64,000 bases of DNA from Brugia malayi (GCF_000002995.4 NW_025062476.1:1619501-1683500); one strand, 5' to 3'; numbered from the stretch's first letter, positions 24,552 through 38,828 are shown. Translations and numbers: made by a program. Notes: generated by a model not told the origin, from the letters alone.

Positions 24552-27432
24552 ATGAGTGACAATGATCCACCACCAGTACTTACAAAGCAAACTACATGTG
24601 ATATCACCTCGACTACGGACATTTCACTATCAACTGTGACAACATGTACTGCTGCTACTACTACTAATAATAATAATAATACTACTATTGCATCAGCATC
24701 TAACAGCAATGATTCTTTTACAAAAGCAGCAACTGTTGTCACACCTTCATCATCATCTTCTTCAGTTTCCGATTCAATGCAGGTTACTTCAGGTTGTGGT
24801 TCATTTCATACAAATTGTAATTGCTAATTCGTCTTTATCCTATGTTAACCTGAACTTTCTCTGTAATAAATTACAGTGATAAATTGCTAATGACTTTAAA
24901 CATAGCGTTTAAATTTTAGTTCCTGATTTCAATTTTGATATAATGGAAGTTTTTTAATTTAACATAAAAAATATTCCATTAAATATCACTTTTTTTAAAA
25001 TTGTTTTTTTTTTTTTGCTTTTAATTAATCATTCGTAGTATTTCATTCAGTCCAAGTTTTAGTTATAAGCAGGAATTTAGATGCAGTGTAGTCCTGTATA
25101 TCTTTGTAATGATTAACATTTATAAACAATCAGGGAATAATTCAAATTTATTTATGCTTCAGCCTCTTCTAACATATCTGTGTCATCATCGAGTAAGAGC
25201 GTAATATCGGATACCAAAAATGCAGCTAATGTTAGCGCTGAAGGTAGTGCAGCAGCTGCAACAGCAACAACAATATCAGCAAGTAGTAGCAATGCCGAGA
25301 CGGCTTCTTCAACATCATCAACACCACAACCAGCGCCAAAAAGTCGCCGTAAACCAACATCTCGTAGTAAAAAGGACTCCACTGATAAGACAAAGTAAGA
25401 CTTCAGCTTTGGTTTTAAGTTTACAATATGGAGTTGCAGCAGTTTTATTAGTTAAAATTGATGTAGCTTCATGGTGAACTAATCATGATATAAATTTGAA
25501 AGGAAAAATTTATCGTAGAAAATTTTAAAATGATTTACTTATTATATTCATTGCATAGTCCCATTACTGCTTTGCATATCCACGTGGTTTGAATCCTAGT
25601 GGTACAGTACGGGTTTCTAACTAACGTTCTCATTTCATATTTAGTTATTTCACAATATACTTCGGAACTTTTTTGATTTGCACCGACGAATAAAGATTTT
25701 TATCAGAGTAGTTGAAGAAAATATAGTGCTATTACCAGTTAATCAGGACAGTGGTGCTTTGATAATACTAACTTTAGATTTAGCTTAAATTTAATAAATA
25801 AATTTGATTGAGTTTGTACTGCAAGGCCGCTTCATATTCTTAGTTTATATTCTCTTTTTTAGAACTTCGACCGCAGTCGTCAGTTCATCTTCTGCTACTC
25901 AAATGGTTCCGCAAGCACCGTTAATGCTAACTTCTGCGTCGGTAATTTTCTTGTCAAATTGCGTGAACAGTTTTTAAAAGTTTGATTTCAATTAAATTCA
26001 ATCCACTGGTAGCTTTTTTGAATATTTTCTATTTCCATATCCAATCCGCAATTTTTGGTATATTTTCTATTTTCAAGTAGTGCCGCTTAAGGTACAACTA
26101 ATATTATGCTAATGTTAAGGTTCTATTAGTTTATTTGGTCTGACGCTAATTTTACTAACTAAAAAGGCATAGAACTTCAACAGCTGGGATTAGCATAACA
26201 TTCTTAATTATCTTGTCATAAGGAACTGGAAGTGCAAATCGGGGGTTTAGTTGTTTATTAGCAAAGATTACGTAATATTCAGCCTGGACAGTTCATGCTT
26301 GTTCACCATAATGGCCAATGCTATATGATGTCGGCAACACAATATTTCGGTACAAATCAACAAATTGCAGCTGTTAGACCGGTAATTCTGAACTAGCCAT
26401 TTTCCAATGATCAAAATTGGAATATGTCTCTTATTTTTAATATCTGTGCACCATATACCTTCGTTTCCTTTCAATTTCCACAGAGCTTTTGTTATTCTAG
26501 TGTTCTTTTTATGATTTCCATTCTTTTTATATTTAGTTTTCTGCAAAGTTAGCCCTAACGTTTACCGTTTACAATTTGAAATTCTTCTTCACTACTCCTC
26601 TTCTCTTCATCTTCTTTCCTGTATTTTTGTTTTTCTTTTTTATTAATTTAGTTCTCACTTCATTTGCAGCAGCAACAACAGCAACAGCAGCAACAACAAC
26701 AGATTTCTGCACCAACAACATCATGCACTACCACCATTACCACTTCGGCACAGGATTTTTTCAAAGTAATACAACAGCAACAAGCACAGTCGGTTCAAAA
26801 TTCGACAAATGTAGTAGCTGCTGCCCAGCAGTTCTATTCACAGCAACAGTATCGTCATATGCACCCGGCATGGATTTGGTTTTTCCCATTTTTGTTTCGC
26901 TTCCATCATCACTTCTTGCACGCTTTTTTTTTTTTTTTGATTCAGTTCTTGTTCAATTTTTATTGTTTGGTTTGAAGTTTCGATTTACACAACATAAATG
27001 ATACATCATACACCATTACTTTTTGTAAATGATACACTTTTTTTTGCCTCTCAGCAATAAAAAAGTGCTGAAGGAGTGGTGTTAAATAAAATTAAAGATA
27101 AAAGTGGAAGTATGATGTTATATTTACGTTCGGATGCGACCTTTGTCCAATTTCTGCCAAGTAACTGTCGGATATAGACAAGTGCATGCGTTGGTATGAG
27201 TTTTTTTTTTTTGATTTTACTTGAATCTTTATTAAATATTGATGTTTTCTGACAGATTTTAACTTACTTCGTTAAACCCTTTCTTTCTGTATTTTTTTTT
27301 TTGTCAATGTTAGCATCGTTTCTGTGTGTCTTAATTCTTGTGTTAAGATTATTCTGCTTCTTTTCCAATTCTAATACTTTGTTCTTGTTGTTTGTCATCC
27401 AAATACTTTTCTTGGTGCACTTTTCTTTTTCT

Positions 27433-27477
<45 letters not shown>

Positions 27478-30400
27478 AGGATATTAAAATCTTGATTTGT
27501 AAGTTTATATTCCTAGACCGTAATTCAAAATCTGAGCTTTTGAAACATAGTCTTAAATGACAGAATGAATCTTTAACGGTAGCGTTGCTGCAATCATTTA
27601 CCAGATAAATTTTGAAGATTTCTGGAAGTTTCATGTTGTGTGCACAAATTAAATACCAAAATTTTACCAATAACTTATCTATTCTGATTTTACAGATGCC
27701 TTCACAGCAGCAATACGTGCAACCAGGTTTTGTGACTAATAGCGCAACGTTGGGACAGCTTGCACGAAGTCTGGCACCAAAGCCAGCATTACCAGGACCA
27801 GGTATAGTCTTATATGATTTTCTACATATCAAATTTGAATGTGAGATCATCTAGTTTGCAAGTTGTTTGACTTACTGTTATTTGGCGCAATAAATGACTT
27901 GAGAATTTTACATATTCAGAGTTTTAGTTGCTTCATTAAGAAAGTTGGAGCGGTAGATAAGTAGATAGATCTGGACAGGGCGATGATTATGCTGAAAATT
28001 TGGATAATTTTGATAGGAATATCATAACTGTTGGTAATTATTTTTGTTTTTATTTTTATTTTTTTTTTTAGGCATTATTTTTATTACACTACTTAGATAC
28101 TGAAAGAAAGGTAAAATATAAGTATTATAATTTTGATTAGTTCTCTCATATATTTATATAGAAGAAAATACTCTGTTATGGGTGAGATTTCGAAATTCAC
28201 TGGCAAAAATTCTATGTTTATCAATGTGCGGAAGAGCGATTTAAGAAAAATTTTTTTAGTTGCCGTAGTAGCGACCAGTACACATATGCCATCAACTGCA
28301 ATAACGACAACAACTACTACAACATCATCCACTGTTGGACAAGGAAATGATGGATGCCTAAAACGATCAGGTCAACAGCAACAATCCCCGCAACAATTGG
28401 GAACCGCATCAGTGCAGCAAATGCAACCATCAATGTTTCCTCAAGGTATACATCCTTGTAGATGAATTTCGTTATTCGTTTTGATATGTTGTTTGATTTA
28501 TAATGAACTGATTTTCTTCGTCTTTGACTTTTAAATTGCCAAATGCCAATTTGTAGTGTATGTCTAACATTTGAGATATGTAATAAAGAATCTGATAGCT
28601 GATAGTTAGTTAGTCTTTACAGCAGTCCCAGCATTTATTCGGAATTAATTTATAGGAATCCAACTCCGTACACCACCAGGTTCATCAGGTATTGTCTTCC
28701 AAATGCCATCCGGAGCATATACATATGTTCATCGTGAGTTCACTTCATTTTTATTTTTTATTCTTTAGTTTTCTGTGCACTGTCATCAGGTGTTCTTTTT
28801 TTTATTCTCCCAAGGTTTCGATTTCTTCGTCTCATCTTCGGATTTAAATTTGAATTAATGGTCGAAATTCAGAGTTGGTTACCCCTCAACAGCGCACTTC
28901 TACTGCGATACCTCAACAACAAACAATTCCAGCTTGTATTGGACAAGCGGTGGCACCAAGTCAGTCACAAAACCAACAACAACAGCAACCTTCTCCTGCT
29001 AGTTCACCCACTCAAAAACTTGTTGCTTCAGCTACAGTCGAATCGAAAAATAAGCAGACATCAAGCAACGTCGGCAAGGAATCTGCAGCCGAAGAACAAG
29101 AAGACAGTAATGCTTCGCCAACTGCTGACAGAGGTTTTAATCTTTGATCAATCAGTTTTATGATTCAAGCTTAAAATAGGTAAAAACGCGAGATTTGGAT
29201 TTTATTCAGATGGTTTTTACTGAAATTATGTTCAGTATTTTTTCTCGAAATTTAAATAAAGAATTTCGAGGTATTTCCTTGAGAATGTTTTCTGGCCAAC
29301 TCTTCGTTAGGAAAATGCTTGATAATTCGATACAGCTTTCACAAGGGAATCTTGTTTCTCGCAGAATGTTACTTGGTTGAAATCCATTTGTAAATTTCTG
29401 AATATGGACATAATTTCAGAAAGTCATCCACTGATTGAGATGGTTTCAGTTCCGAATAAGCCATCAACAACATCTGTCAAAAGCAGTGAAACTTCATCAA
29501 AGAATGTTCGAGGTGGTACTAAACACTCGGGAAATGGACGAAAAACTGGCGCAGTGAAAAGTTGGTTCTTTTTTTTATATATATATTAATTTAAAATATA
29601 CTGATTACTTGTTTTCCTGGTTAACACATATTCGGAAGGTCTTGTCTGCTTCGCAATTTAATTTCTCTGTTTGTGTTTCTGTGCTATTCTACGTTTATAA
29701 AGTTAAATGGAACCTAGCTAAATTCTTGCAGCTTAACATACAGCTTGATGGAAATAGGTGAAATGATGGCAATTAAGAAGAAATGAAGTATTAAAGTCTG
29801 GTACTGTTAGGTTTATTTTAGTCGCGACACCTCAACCAATAGCTCCTACAAATTTGGTACCAGTTGGTGCTCCAGTTCCTATGATGGTAATGTCTGCTCC
29901 AATGCCTCAGCTAAGTTCTTTTGGGGGACATGCAGCAGTACCATTCATGGCACCAAATGGACAAATCATACATCAACAACTGATCGCAAATCCACCCGTA
30001 CCAACGCAGATGATACCGGTATTTCAACAACATCAGCAAACTACTCACTTTCCAGTTTCCCAGTCAGCAGCCCAAGGTTTTTCTTAAATTTTCGAGCAAA
30101 TGTTTGTCTTTGTGTAATTTCTGTGGTTCATGATTCATACTACTCTGGTTTTCGTCTTTTTAAAATTTTATAGTAATGTTTTTGTCAAAATCGTATTTAA
30201 AGAAACTTTTGTTGTAGTTAGAGGACGATTTGTAGACTCAGCTTCTCATGATTCTCACAAAACAGTTGCGGATGATGACAGTGGTTATGTTGATCCTGGG
30301 ATCGAAAATGAGCCTCCACCGCTTCTTGTTCAGGGTACTCTTTTTTTGTCTTTCTTTTTTTTTTTTTTTTTTCAATTCTCAAATTAGATATAAATGAATC

Positions 30401-33400
30401 ATTTGTATTCAGAAGATGTTAATTATTGCTAATTAATTGCTAGTGCCCCATGTGAAGTGAAAAAGGTTGAATTTTGTTAGCAGATTGAATTTGAGTATCT
30501 CACAGAAATGAAGAGGGTCAGAGCTTATCTTCCTCCATTGCTTCTGATTTTCAAAATCAAGCAGACACCATACCAGAAGAATAAAGAACTGTTATAGTTA
30601 GGTAATATGAAGCATTTTCTAGAACTTAAGTAATACTCCTGTTAAAATTGTGTCAAAGTTGTCATATTATTACTTTACTCCCAATTTATTTGTCATTATT
30701 TACCTAATTTTATGATTGGACTAGTCGTTAAATTTTAGGAGAATCGAAAGATGCTCTCGATATTCATATGATGTTCACGAAAGAAGCCGAAAGATATTAT
30801 CAAAAAATGGGACGAAAAGGCAAAATTGTTCATTTAATCGAAGGATTTGAAATTGAGGTAACACGAATCGGTCGTTCAGGAAAGTAGTTTATTTTATTGG
30901 AATTTCGGTAATTGAGAAAAATTCTGTATTTTCAGGAATCAGATGAGCCTTTTCCATGTGATCCACCTTGCCGTTTAAGTGATTGGCTTTTATCCGAAAT
31001 AGAAGATAAGAATGGGAGAAAGGTGTCCAAAGAATGTAAATGGAGCACATGTATGTTTGTAATAATAGAAACTAATAGAGATGAAACATATGTGAGTAGT
31101 ACAATGGCCCAAACAAGTATTATTGGATACTTATGATGAAAGTAAGAAAGGGACAATCACTGAATTGATAATTCTGATGTCTTAGAAGTATTTTATGCAA
31201 ATGACTTTAAATCGTTTGGTTTAGTGTTAATCATACTTTAAGTATAGAAATTAAAATCCAACAGGTTATTTTTGCAGCATCAAAGAAATTAGTCGGTGAG
31301 AAAGACACAGAACCAACATTAGAAATAAGCACTGAAAAAGTGGAGGTTAAAAAAGGACGCGCAAAGTAAGAATATTTGAAATCATTCATACTTATAGTAT
31401 GTCAGTTGTTGTTGCATGATCTTAGATCTTTCTCATTCTGTTAGAATCGAGATAAAATGGCAATGGTTTTTATTATCCAAAGGCAGATCATGATCACTAT
31501 GTTAAGTTTTTATATTGGTGTCGACTGTTAAAGTTTCTTTTGAATTTTGCAGAACATCTCCAACAAAATCTGAAGCGTCTAGTGAAAAAACAGAAAAGAA
31601 AACTCGTAAACGTAAAACAAACGAGGTTTGCTTATTTCTTTATTTTTTTTTTTTCGTATTGCTGTTAAATTTGAAAATCGCAATGGATTAGCATGCAGTA
31701 ACGTTTTCAAGCGGCAGCGGTTGATTGTGAAGGACAGAACGTTGCCGGATGTGCAACGATATTACAATAGAAGTGACTGATGAAGCGAAACAAGAATTTA
31801 TCAGATTAGCTACTTTACAGCTGGATCGATTACTACAAATGGATTTTGGACCATCTCATGGTCGTCTTTCTGATATTATGCAAAAATCAGTTTATAAGCC
31901 AACCAAAGAAAGCAAAGAAACTCTGCCGCCCCCTCCACTACCACCGCCAACAAAGAGTTGTTTGACAAAGCCAAAAGGACGACCACCATCTTCATCGGTG
32001 GATAAGCAAAAACTGGAAAAAATTGAAGTGAGTGAACCGGTAATGGAAAGATTCATAATTGAGGATGCTGTGGATATCTCACCAAAAGTTGTAACTAAAA
32101 AGTGTGAAGGTATTTCTGTTTTTTATTGAAATGTGTTTTAGTTTTTACTCTAGACCATCAAGCAATAAGTTTTATAAATTATTCGTTAATCTGCCAATAA
32201 TAAAATTGATTATATTTTATTAGCTATCTAATAAATAAGTATGCTGACATGAAATGATATAAGCATATCAACAAATAGGGCAATAGCTGAGTATTATTAA
32301 ACTGGATTTTTGCGAACTATCATTACTAATGATTTAATAGTTTTGATGATACGCTATAGAATATTAATTGGTTTAATCAATTCTTGAAGTGTGCTTTAAA
32401 TTTAGTTTGAATTGAAAATTTAAGTGGTACAAGATTTTTTAGAAAGTCCAGCAACTGCAGATCAGTCGTTGAATTCTTCATCAAAAAGTAGTGCTGATAC
32501 AGCTACTGGCAGTTTGTTAGTGAGTTTTTCGGATGAAGAGCTTGACACTGAAAGATGTAACTACTGCAACGGTTTGCTGCGTCTTAAACGTCTGGAAAAT
32601 CATCCGCAGTATTGCTCGAAAAAATGTCGTAAATTATGGAAGAAGAATCCAACAATTAGTGAAGAGCAAGGTTTGATCTTGATCTTTCTTCATTGCCTAG
32701 AGCAAATTGTGTCGAAGATAGTATAATTAGCGTTTTTTATTTCTTCCTGTTAATACTTTAAATTCTAAATTCTGCACTTATAATACATTAGTAAGTGAGT
32801 CAGCTTTACCTAAAAATTAAGATCTATTTTTTTTTTATTTTTTTTTTTTTTGAAGGTTAATTGTTTTTCTTAGCAACGAAAAGATATATAGATTACTCTC
32901 TTCACATCATCACTGTCCTTTTTTTGAACAACTCCAATCTTTTGATGAGATGTTTGGTTTGAATGATTAGTTTAAGTTCTTCCATTTAGTCATTGCTGTT
33001 GTTTTTTTTTTTTTTACAGTTGGGCGCTCATTCAATGCATCACCACGACTACCATTTATTCGTTCAACGGATACATCACCCATTAATAAAGATATCAGTC
33101 CTACAGTAACAGTGCATAATCTTAGTATAGTTTCAGAGCCATCCTCTTCAGGTTTCTGAAAATTTTTCATAATTTATTTATATATTTATAATTTTTATAG
33201 TTTATTTTTATAATATTTTATAATTTATAATTTTTTAAAAAAAATTTTTTTTATAATTTGTACTGATATTGTCGTTTTACATTCCTAATTAGAGTAGGGT
33301 GGAGAGAAATAAGACCGAAATAAAAATTCTTAAAATACAACTGTACATAGTAGCATTAATAGCCTGATTAGTTGAATAAAGCAAGATGCCTCTTTTACAT

Positions 33401-34422
33401 TTTTCAAAAAAGAGTTTATAGAAGGGTTAATCAACTTTACCGCCTTTTTTTTTTCATTAATAAAGTGATGAATAGCTTGCTAACATGAAATCGCACTTCA
33501 AAAATTTTAGTTTTGAAAATACACGTGGACGTAAAATATGATGTAAATATGGCAATGAATAGATATAGTTAAAATTTAAAATTTTCAGGTAGGTATAGTT
33601 AAAATTTCAGGTAGTACCATTGATTTGCAGCAGCGAACACCTCCAACATTAACGCTAAAAATGGTCTCACCTCAACAGGCAGAAATTGTAAAATCTCCTC
33701 GGGGGTTGTCCACTTCGTACTCGTTAGGTGAGTGCAGTAAAGTGCCGTCGACGTCGGTTTCTCCAGCTATTGCTTTAGCTTCAACGGTTGATCATGCACC
33801 GATGGATTTCCTTTCTAGGCCAACAAAAACATGGACTGTAAGTAACTTTTTTTTTTTTTTTTGTGACTGATAACGAATTTGATTTATATTGAATTTATAT
33901 TGCTGTGTTTGTTAGATAAGCGTTATTTGTGGTGCAATTTCTTCTGTAGCTAATTTCTTAATCATTATTCTTACTTGCCATTTCCTAAAAGTTAGAGTAG
34001 CTAAAAGACTAGAGGGAAGACAATATCTTCGATCCTTTGTTTTATCGGTATTATGCGAATGTTAGCATTATGGGATGAATGGTTTAGGTACATTTTTATA
34101 TTGCTAACATGAAATCTTATTTATGACATACAGTATAAAAGATTAAGTTTGAGATTAATTGGTATGTTTTGAAATTTAATAAGTAGCAATTTTCCTCTTA
34201 TTTTAGTGTGATGAAGTGGCAAGCTGGGTATCGTCAGTAACCGGTAATGAGGATTGTGCGAATACTTTTCGTAATCAGGATATAGACGGCCAGTCTCTGT
34301 TGTTACTGCCAGATAATGCTCATAATAATTTGGTAACGCTACTGGGATTGAAACTTGGCCCAGTAGTGAAAATTTTGAATGCACTCAAAGAATTATCAAG
34401 CAAAAGTATCAATGCCACATAA
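24552..34422 (+). CDS. Polyhomeotic-like PRC1 protein (HD1, FCS zinc finger, SAM)
   Basis: About 21 exons, about 1200 aa: 24552-24792, 25163-25394, 25863-25941, 26262-26381, 26670-26878, 27696-27801, 28260-28445, 28656-28733, 28873-29133, 29420-29560, 29822-30076, 30218-30334, 30739-30857, 30936-31050, 31278-31365, 31553-31625, ~31733-32109, 32443-32670, 33020-33151, 33611-33837 and 34207-34422 (stop TAA). The N-terminal half is Ser/Thr/Gln-rich with a CAG/CAA polyglutamine tract at 26670. HD1 motif at about residue 700-725 (KIVHLIEGFEIEESDEPFPC). FCS-type finger with CNYC...YCSKKC at about 970-1000. C-terminal SAM (CDEVASWV, NQDIDGQSLLLL, LGLKLGPVVKI). This order is that of Polyhomeotic/PHC, the SAM-polymerising scaffold of nuclear PRC1. 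The HD1-to-FCS spacer is much longer than in PHC proteins. Junctions 26878/27696 and 31625/31733 do not close in phase; the others do. Confidence 0.88.
27434..27476. repeat. Poly(T) run of about 43 nt in an intron
   Basis: Uninterrupted T run in the intron between the exons ending 26878 and starting 27696 of the Polyhomeotic-like gene. It produces a spurious polylysine frame on the other strand. Length is likely unreliable in the assembly. Confidence 0.95.
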
Positions 34423-36700
34423 TGACTTCAATGTTTGTTTTATGCATAAAAGTTTTAAAAATTGAAAATGATTCATTTAAAAATCTTAAAAAATTGACAT
34501 TTCATTCCAAAACATTTTGCTATTACTAATCTTATTTTGGAAGCTTTATTGAAAAGTGCTGATTGTATAGAATTGATGATTTTTTACCATTAGCTATTTC
34601 ATTTATCAGTTATTCACGATGTTTATTTGTTTATCTATCAGCTCTTTCTATTTCTTTATCGCATTAATTTTGTCGTAATGAATTGCGAATACAAAATTTG
34701 CATTATTATATGATTGTTGGTTAATTGAACTTTTTTTTTTTTGATCTTTTGTTCTTCCTTCAGGAATTTTTCAATTATAATTGTCTCTCCTAAAAGATTT
34801 TTTTATATTGAAATTCCAGAAGAAGAAGAGAAATCGAGAGCGAAATTACGTTTTTTTTTTTTTTCACATCTCGATTTATTGCTATTTATTCTTTATTGAT
34901 TTCCTTGAATTGTATCCAAGATTCATTTGAACACATTTATCATGACCAATGTATATGCATTTCATTGTAGCATATGTACCTCATTAGCATAAAGTTCTAT
35001 TATAGCTAATGAATTTTGAGCTTTGGTTTAGGACAAAAGTTAAATTTTGTGGACTTAAAAAGTGAAAGCATTCCTATCAAGCATCTGTTCTGCTCCGCAT
35101 AATGTGCTTTATTTCCAGCTTTATGAGAACTAGAATATAATTTTACTCCTCAGCATTAAAAGTCTCTTTCTTTTCCAACCTTTTAGAATTCCCTTATTTT
35201 ACTACTGTTTCACTTTGGCATACTCTACTTTAAGATATTTTTATTTACTACCCTTTATTATGTCTACAGTCGTTTAATATCCATGGTTAGTTTATTCATA
35301 GTGCTGTTTCTTTTGATTTTGCATATTTTTAAATTTATGATTTTTCATTTGGTTAGAATTGCTATTGTCAATTATCAATGATAATACTTTCTAGAGAAAA
35401 AAATTGTATTTGTAAAAATTCAATTTTGTATTGCTCATAAAAAATTTTGAAATTTTTAAAGTGTAGAAATACATTTAATTGTTATGCTAACATTCTATGA
35501 AATACTAAAAAAGAAAAAAAAAAAATGTTAAAGAAGCAAAATACCAAACATAATAAACATTAACAGAGTGAAACTAGAAAAAATAAAAAGTGCAACAATT
35601 TTATGAAAATTGTAAATTAGTAACGATTGAAATTGTTTATTTTGATTTTATGTTTTTTCTTTTGTTTTATACTTATGTCAAGTAAATCTGAGAAATTTTT
35701 TATTTCAACTTAGAAATGTTGGATAATCTTTAATATTTTTCAATTAAACTATAAATGCAAATTAATATCTTAGCTAGTTCCTGATGTATTTGATTTTTCA
35801 ATTGAGAATTTCTAGGTTTTTAGAAAGAGAAAATAATGAGCTACAAAATTTCCATCATCAGATGCTTGTAAATGTTATTTTATGGTATATTTGATGGAAC
35901 AGTTTATCTATTAACTTCAAAAAGTTAAGATTTGATAAATGATAATAATTGATAGGAATTTGCTGTATTTATTTTATAAAAATAATAACATCTACGAATT
36001 CTATTTTTGAATTATCTTGATTTCATCGAAGTCTAATGAAATCTAAATAATCACATCAATTGCTTTTCATTAAACTTCAAAATTACATTAGCAACATAAT
36101 ATTTGAACATATTTCTTTCTTATTAAATAAAAAATCTTTTAAATACCATTTAATGATATGATAACACATCGTTATCATTATCAGATTATTGAGTGAAATA
36201 ATTTGTTGCTTTGAGAATGTTTAATAATTTTTGATTTAATAATTTAGTCATATATGCCATTTAATAGTTCATTCTATATTTGAAATCAAGAATTAATTGT
36301 GGTTTTAAATTACATCTAAAAAATTTACACATAAATTTAATATACTAAAAATACATACAGAGGTAGACACATGAAATGAAAGAAAAAAGATTCATTCAAT
36401 AAGAAAAAAATGGAATTACAAAATTTATGAAAAAAAAAATTTTCTATCTTCAATTTTCTATTAAAATTTTTAAAAAAAAAAAAAGGAAATTTAAGCTAAC
36501 AAATAAAAACTATCTGCTTTTGATTACAGTAGCAAAGTATATCTAAAACATATCTAAAAATTTGCAACTTTTTTTTTTGATTTCAATTCTACCATTAACA
36601 AATTTTATTGTTTGATAAGTAACTGATGGATTATTATTCTTGAATTAGTTCAAATTAATTTTTGATGAATGATTTTACACAAATATGAAATTTGGTTTTT

Positions 36701-36731
<31 letters not shown>

Positions 36732-37429
36732 CATAATTTTTATCATTTTTTTTTTAATTGTACTAGAAAAGAGAATAATAGCTTCTAGAATTAAAGTAAA
36801 ATTTTCGTCAAATCTCTCACAAATGGAAATCATCCATTTTTTTTATTGGTTGTCACCAACACAATGACTGACAATTTTAATTTCACTTCCTGTTTGTCGC
36901 AAAAAATTTTGCTCTCTTTTCTTGTTATTTCTTTTTTTACCTAAAATATTATTGCATTGATTAATTCAAATCTAATTTGCGTAGTGCACAAGTAATTGTA
37001 ATTTTAATTTGAAATTAAAATTTTTATAATGAAATTATAATTTGATATTGGACAAAATGTCTTTTCTAATTGAAATATCAGTTTAATCAATAATTGAAAT
37101 TTATTTAGTATTAAGCTTACTTTTGGTGGTGAATTAAAATGATTAAAAAATACATATATTTTATACAGAATTTTTTTTTTTTTTTTTAAATTCGCTCTCT
37201 AATTAGTGTTTTTATAAATCTTATTATTTTACTATAATCAAAAAAGGTAACAAACATAATTCTTTTGCTACTAATTAACCGATCATATCAATTCGATTTA
37301 ATTAATTAACTTAATCCATTAATTCATTTTATCGTTTCATTTATGTTTCATTTTTGCAAATTTTCATATATTATTTCACATTCACTGCATATTATTTTAC
37401 TGTTCTTTTATCATTATTAACAGATTTAA

Positions 37430-37543
37430 CACAATTAACATTTTCCGGTTTATCCTAAATATTTAAAATTGTATTCTATATTTAGCACAATTAACATTTT
37501 CCGGTTTATCCTAAATATTTAAAATTATATTCTATATTTAGCA
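37430..37543. repeat. 56-bp direct duplication
   Basis: Two adjacent, almost identical copies of a 56-bp unit containing CACAATTAACATTTTCCGGT and TTATCCTAAATATTTAAAAT. The only clear difference is AAATTGTATT versus AAATTATATT. Confidence 0.9.
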
Positions 37544-38817
37544 TTACCAATCAATCATTTATACAATGAAAATAATTCTATAAATGAAAAAATCCTAAAA
37601 TTATTTTTACTCCTTAAAATTAATTAAAAATTTCAAATTTTGTTATGGAAAATAAAAACATGAATTACCGCTTACAATCGATGGTTGTTTCATCGATATT
37701 ATAATCATCTATGTTGTAGAAGTAAAAAAAAAAAAAAAAAAAAGATGAGAAAGATATGAATAAACAAATTTTAAATGAGTAAACAAATTTTAAAATTGAA
37801 AACAGTGAGTCATTCTCTTTAAGCAATAACTCATAGAAAAACAATGAGTCATCGACTCTCTTTTATCATTAAATTCTGAATTTTGTGTTTTACAAACATG
37901 AAATCTGATCCAAATGAAAATTTATAAGCAAAGTAAGGATTAGAGAAAATGAAATTTTGGGTGAATTGAAATTTTAACTTCGATTAATTTAATGATAAAC
38001 AGCAATTGAGATGATGACTGTATACCAGTGGAAAAGTTTTTATCACTCATCTCTTATGGAATTAATGTTTAACCGACTCCGGCATATATTTCTACCGGAT
38101 TATCATCATATTATATCGTCTATTCGTGCATAGTTGACATTTTATGAAATTATTCAAAAAGGATGTAAGATATTTTAATCATAAATGTATATTTAATGAT
38201 ACAATGAATGACTGAGAACAATTGGAGAATAATCTTATCATATCATATCAATCTTATCATTTTCTTAAAATCTTTTCTTTTTTTTTATAAACTTTTTTTT
38301 GTATATAAAGCAAAAAGCGAATAAAAATGAACTATCATTCAATTTTACAAACTTTTTCATTAACAATTGTAATAATATTAATAGATTCGTACAATTTTAA
38401 TAATTATAATAAATTCATTTAACATTTAACAATTTATACATAAATTTCATTACTGTAAAGATATTTTCATATCTAAATATAAGTAAAACTAAAAGTTGAA
38501 TTTTAAAATTTTTAATAAAAAAAAACATTTTAATTTAAACTTTCATTTCCTCCTTCATTCTTCTATGTAATTCTTTTTTTAAATAAAAAAAAAAATAGTA
38601 CCAAAGATAAACATTCTTCGTTATATTTCACTCTCTATCAATGCAAATCTATCGTTGACATTTTGCTAACATTACTTTAGTCATCGTTTTAGTCATTTCA
38701 CAAACGAAAGTATTTACTTTGATAAGAAAATTACATCATATAACATTTACTTTTTTTAATATTAAATAATTTTAGTAAATAAGTAAGTAAGTAAGAAGTA
38801 AGTAAGTAATGAGTTTC

Positions 38818-38828
38818 AGGAATTGTAT
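38818..38828 (+). promoter_or_regulatory. Candidate trans-splice (SL) acceptor of the receptor gene
   Basis: GAGTTTCAG ends at 38819, nine bases before the ATG at 38829. It matches the nematode TTTCAG acceptor consensus and has no upstream exon. The site is preceded by an AAGT repeat. Inference from position and consensus only. Confidence 0.5.

Larger units (their letters stand above)
34423..38828. other. AT-rich intergenic region (4.4 kb)
   Basis: No coding exon was recognised on either strand. It includes the 3' UTR of the Polyhomeotic-like gene, a ~30-nt T run around 36703-36731, a 56-bp direct duplication at 37430-37543, and an AAGT microsatellite (38780-38808) just ahead of the receptor gene. 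Confidence 0.55.

Noticed and set aside
24536..25382. Minus-strand Val/Leu-rich frames opposite the Ser/Thr/Gln-rich exons
   Set aside because: Mirror images of low-complexity codons (ACA/GCA/TCA) in the plus-strand exons; the plus-strand exons close in phase with splice sites.
26576..27001. 141-aa plus frame overlapping the polyglutamine exon
   Set aside because: Alternative frame of the CAG/CAA repeat and adjoining T-rich intron; the polyQ frame fits the upstream exon phase.
27395..27850. 151-aa minus-strand frame with polylysine
   Set aside because: The lysine run is the reverse of a 43-nt poly(T) intron tract, and the rest is antisense to a Polyhomeotic-like exon.
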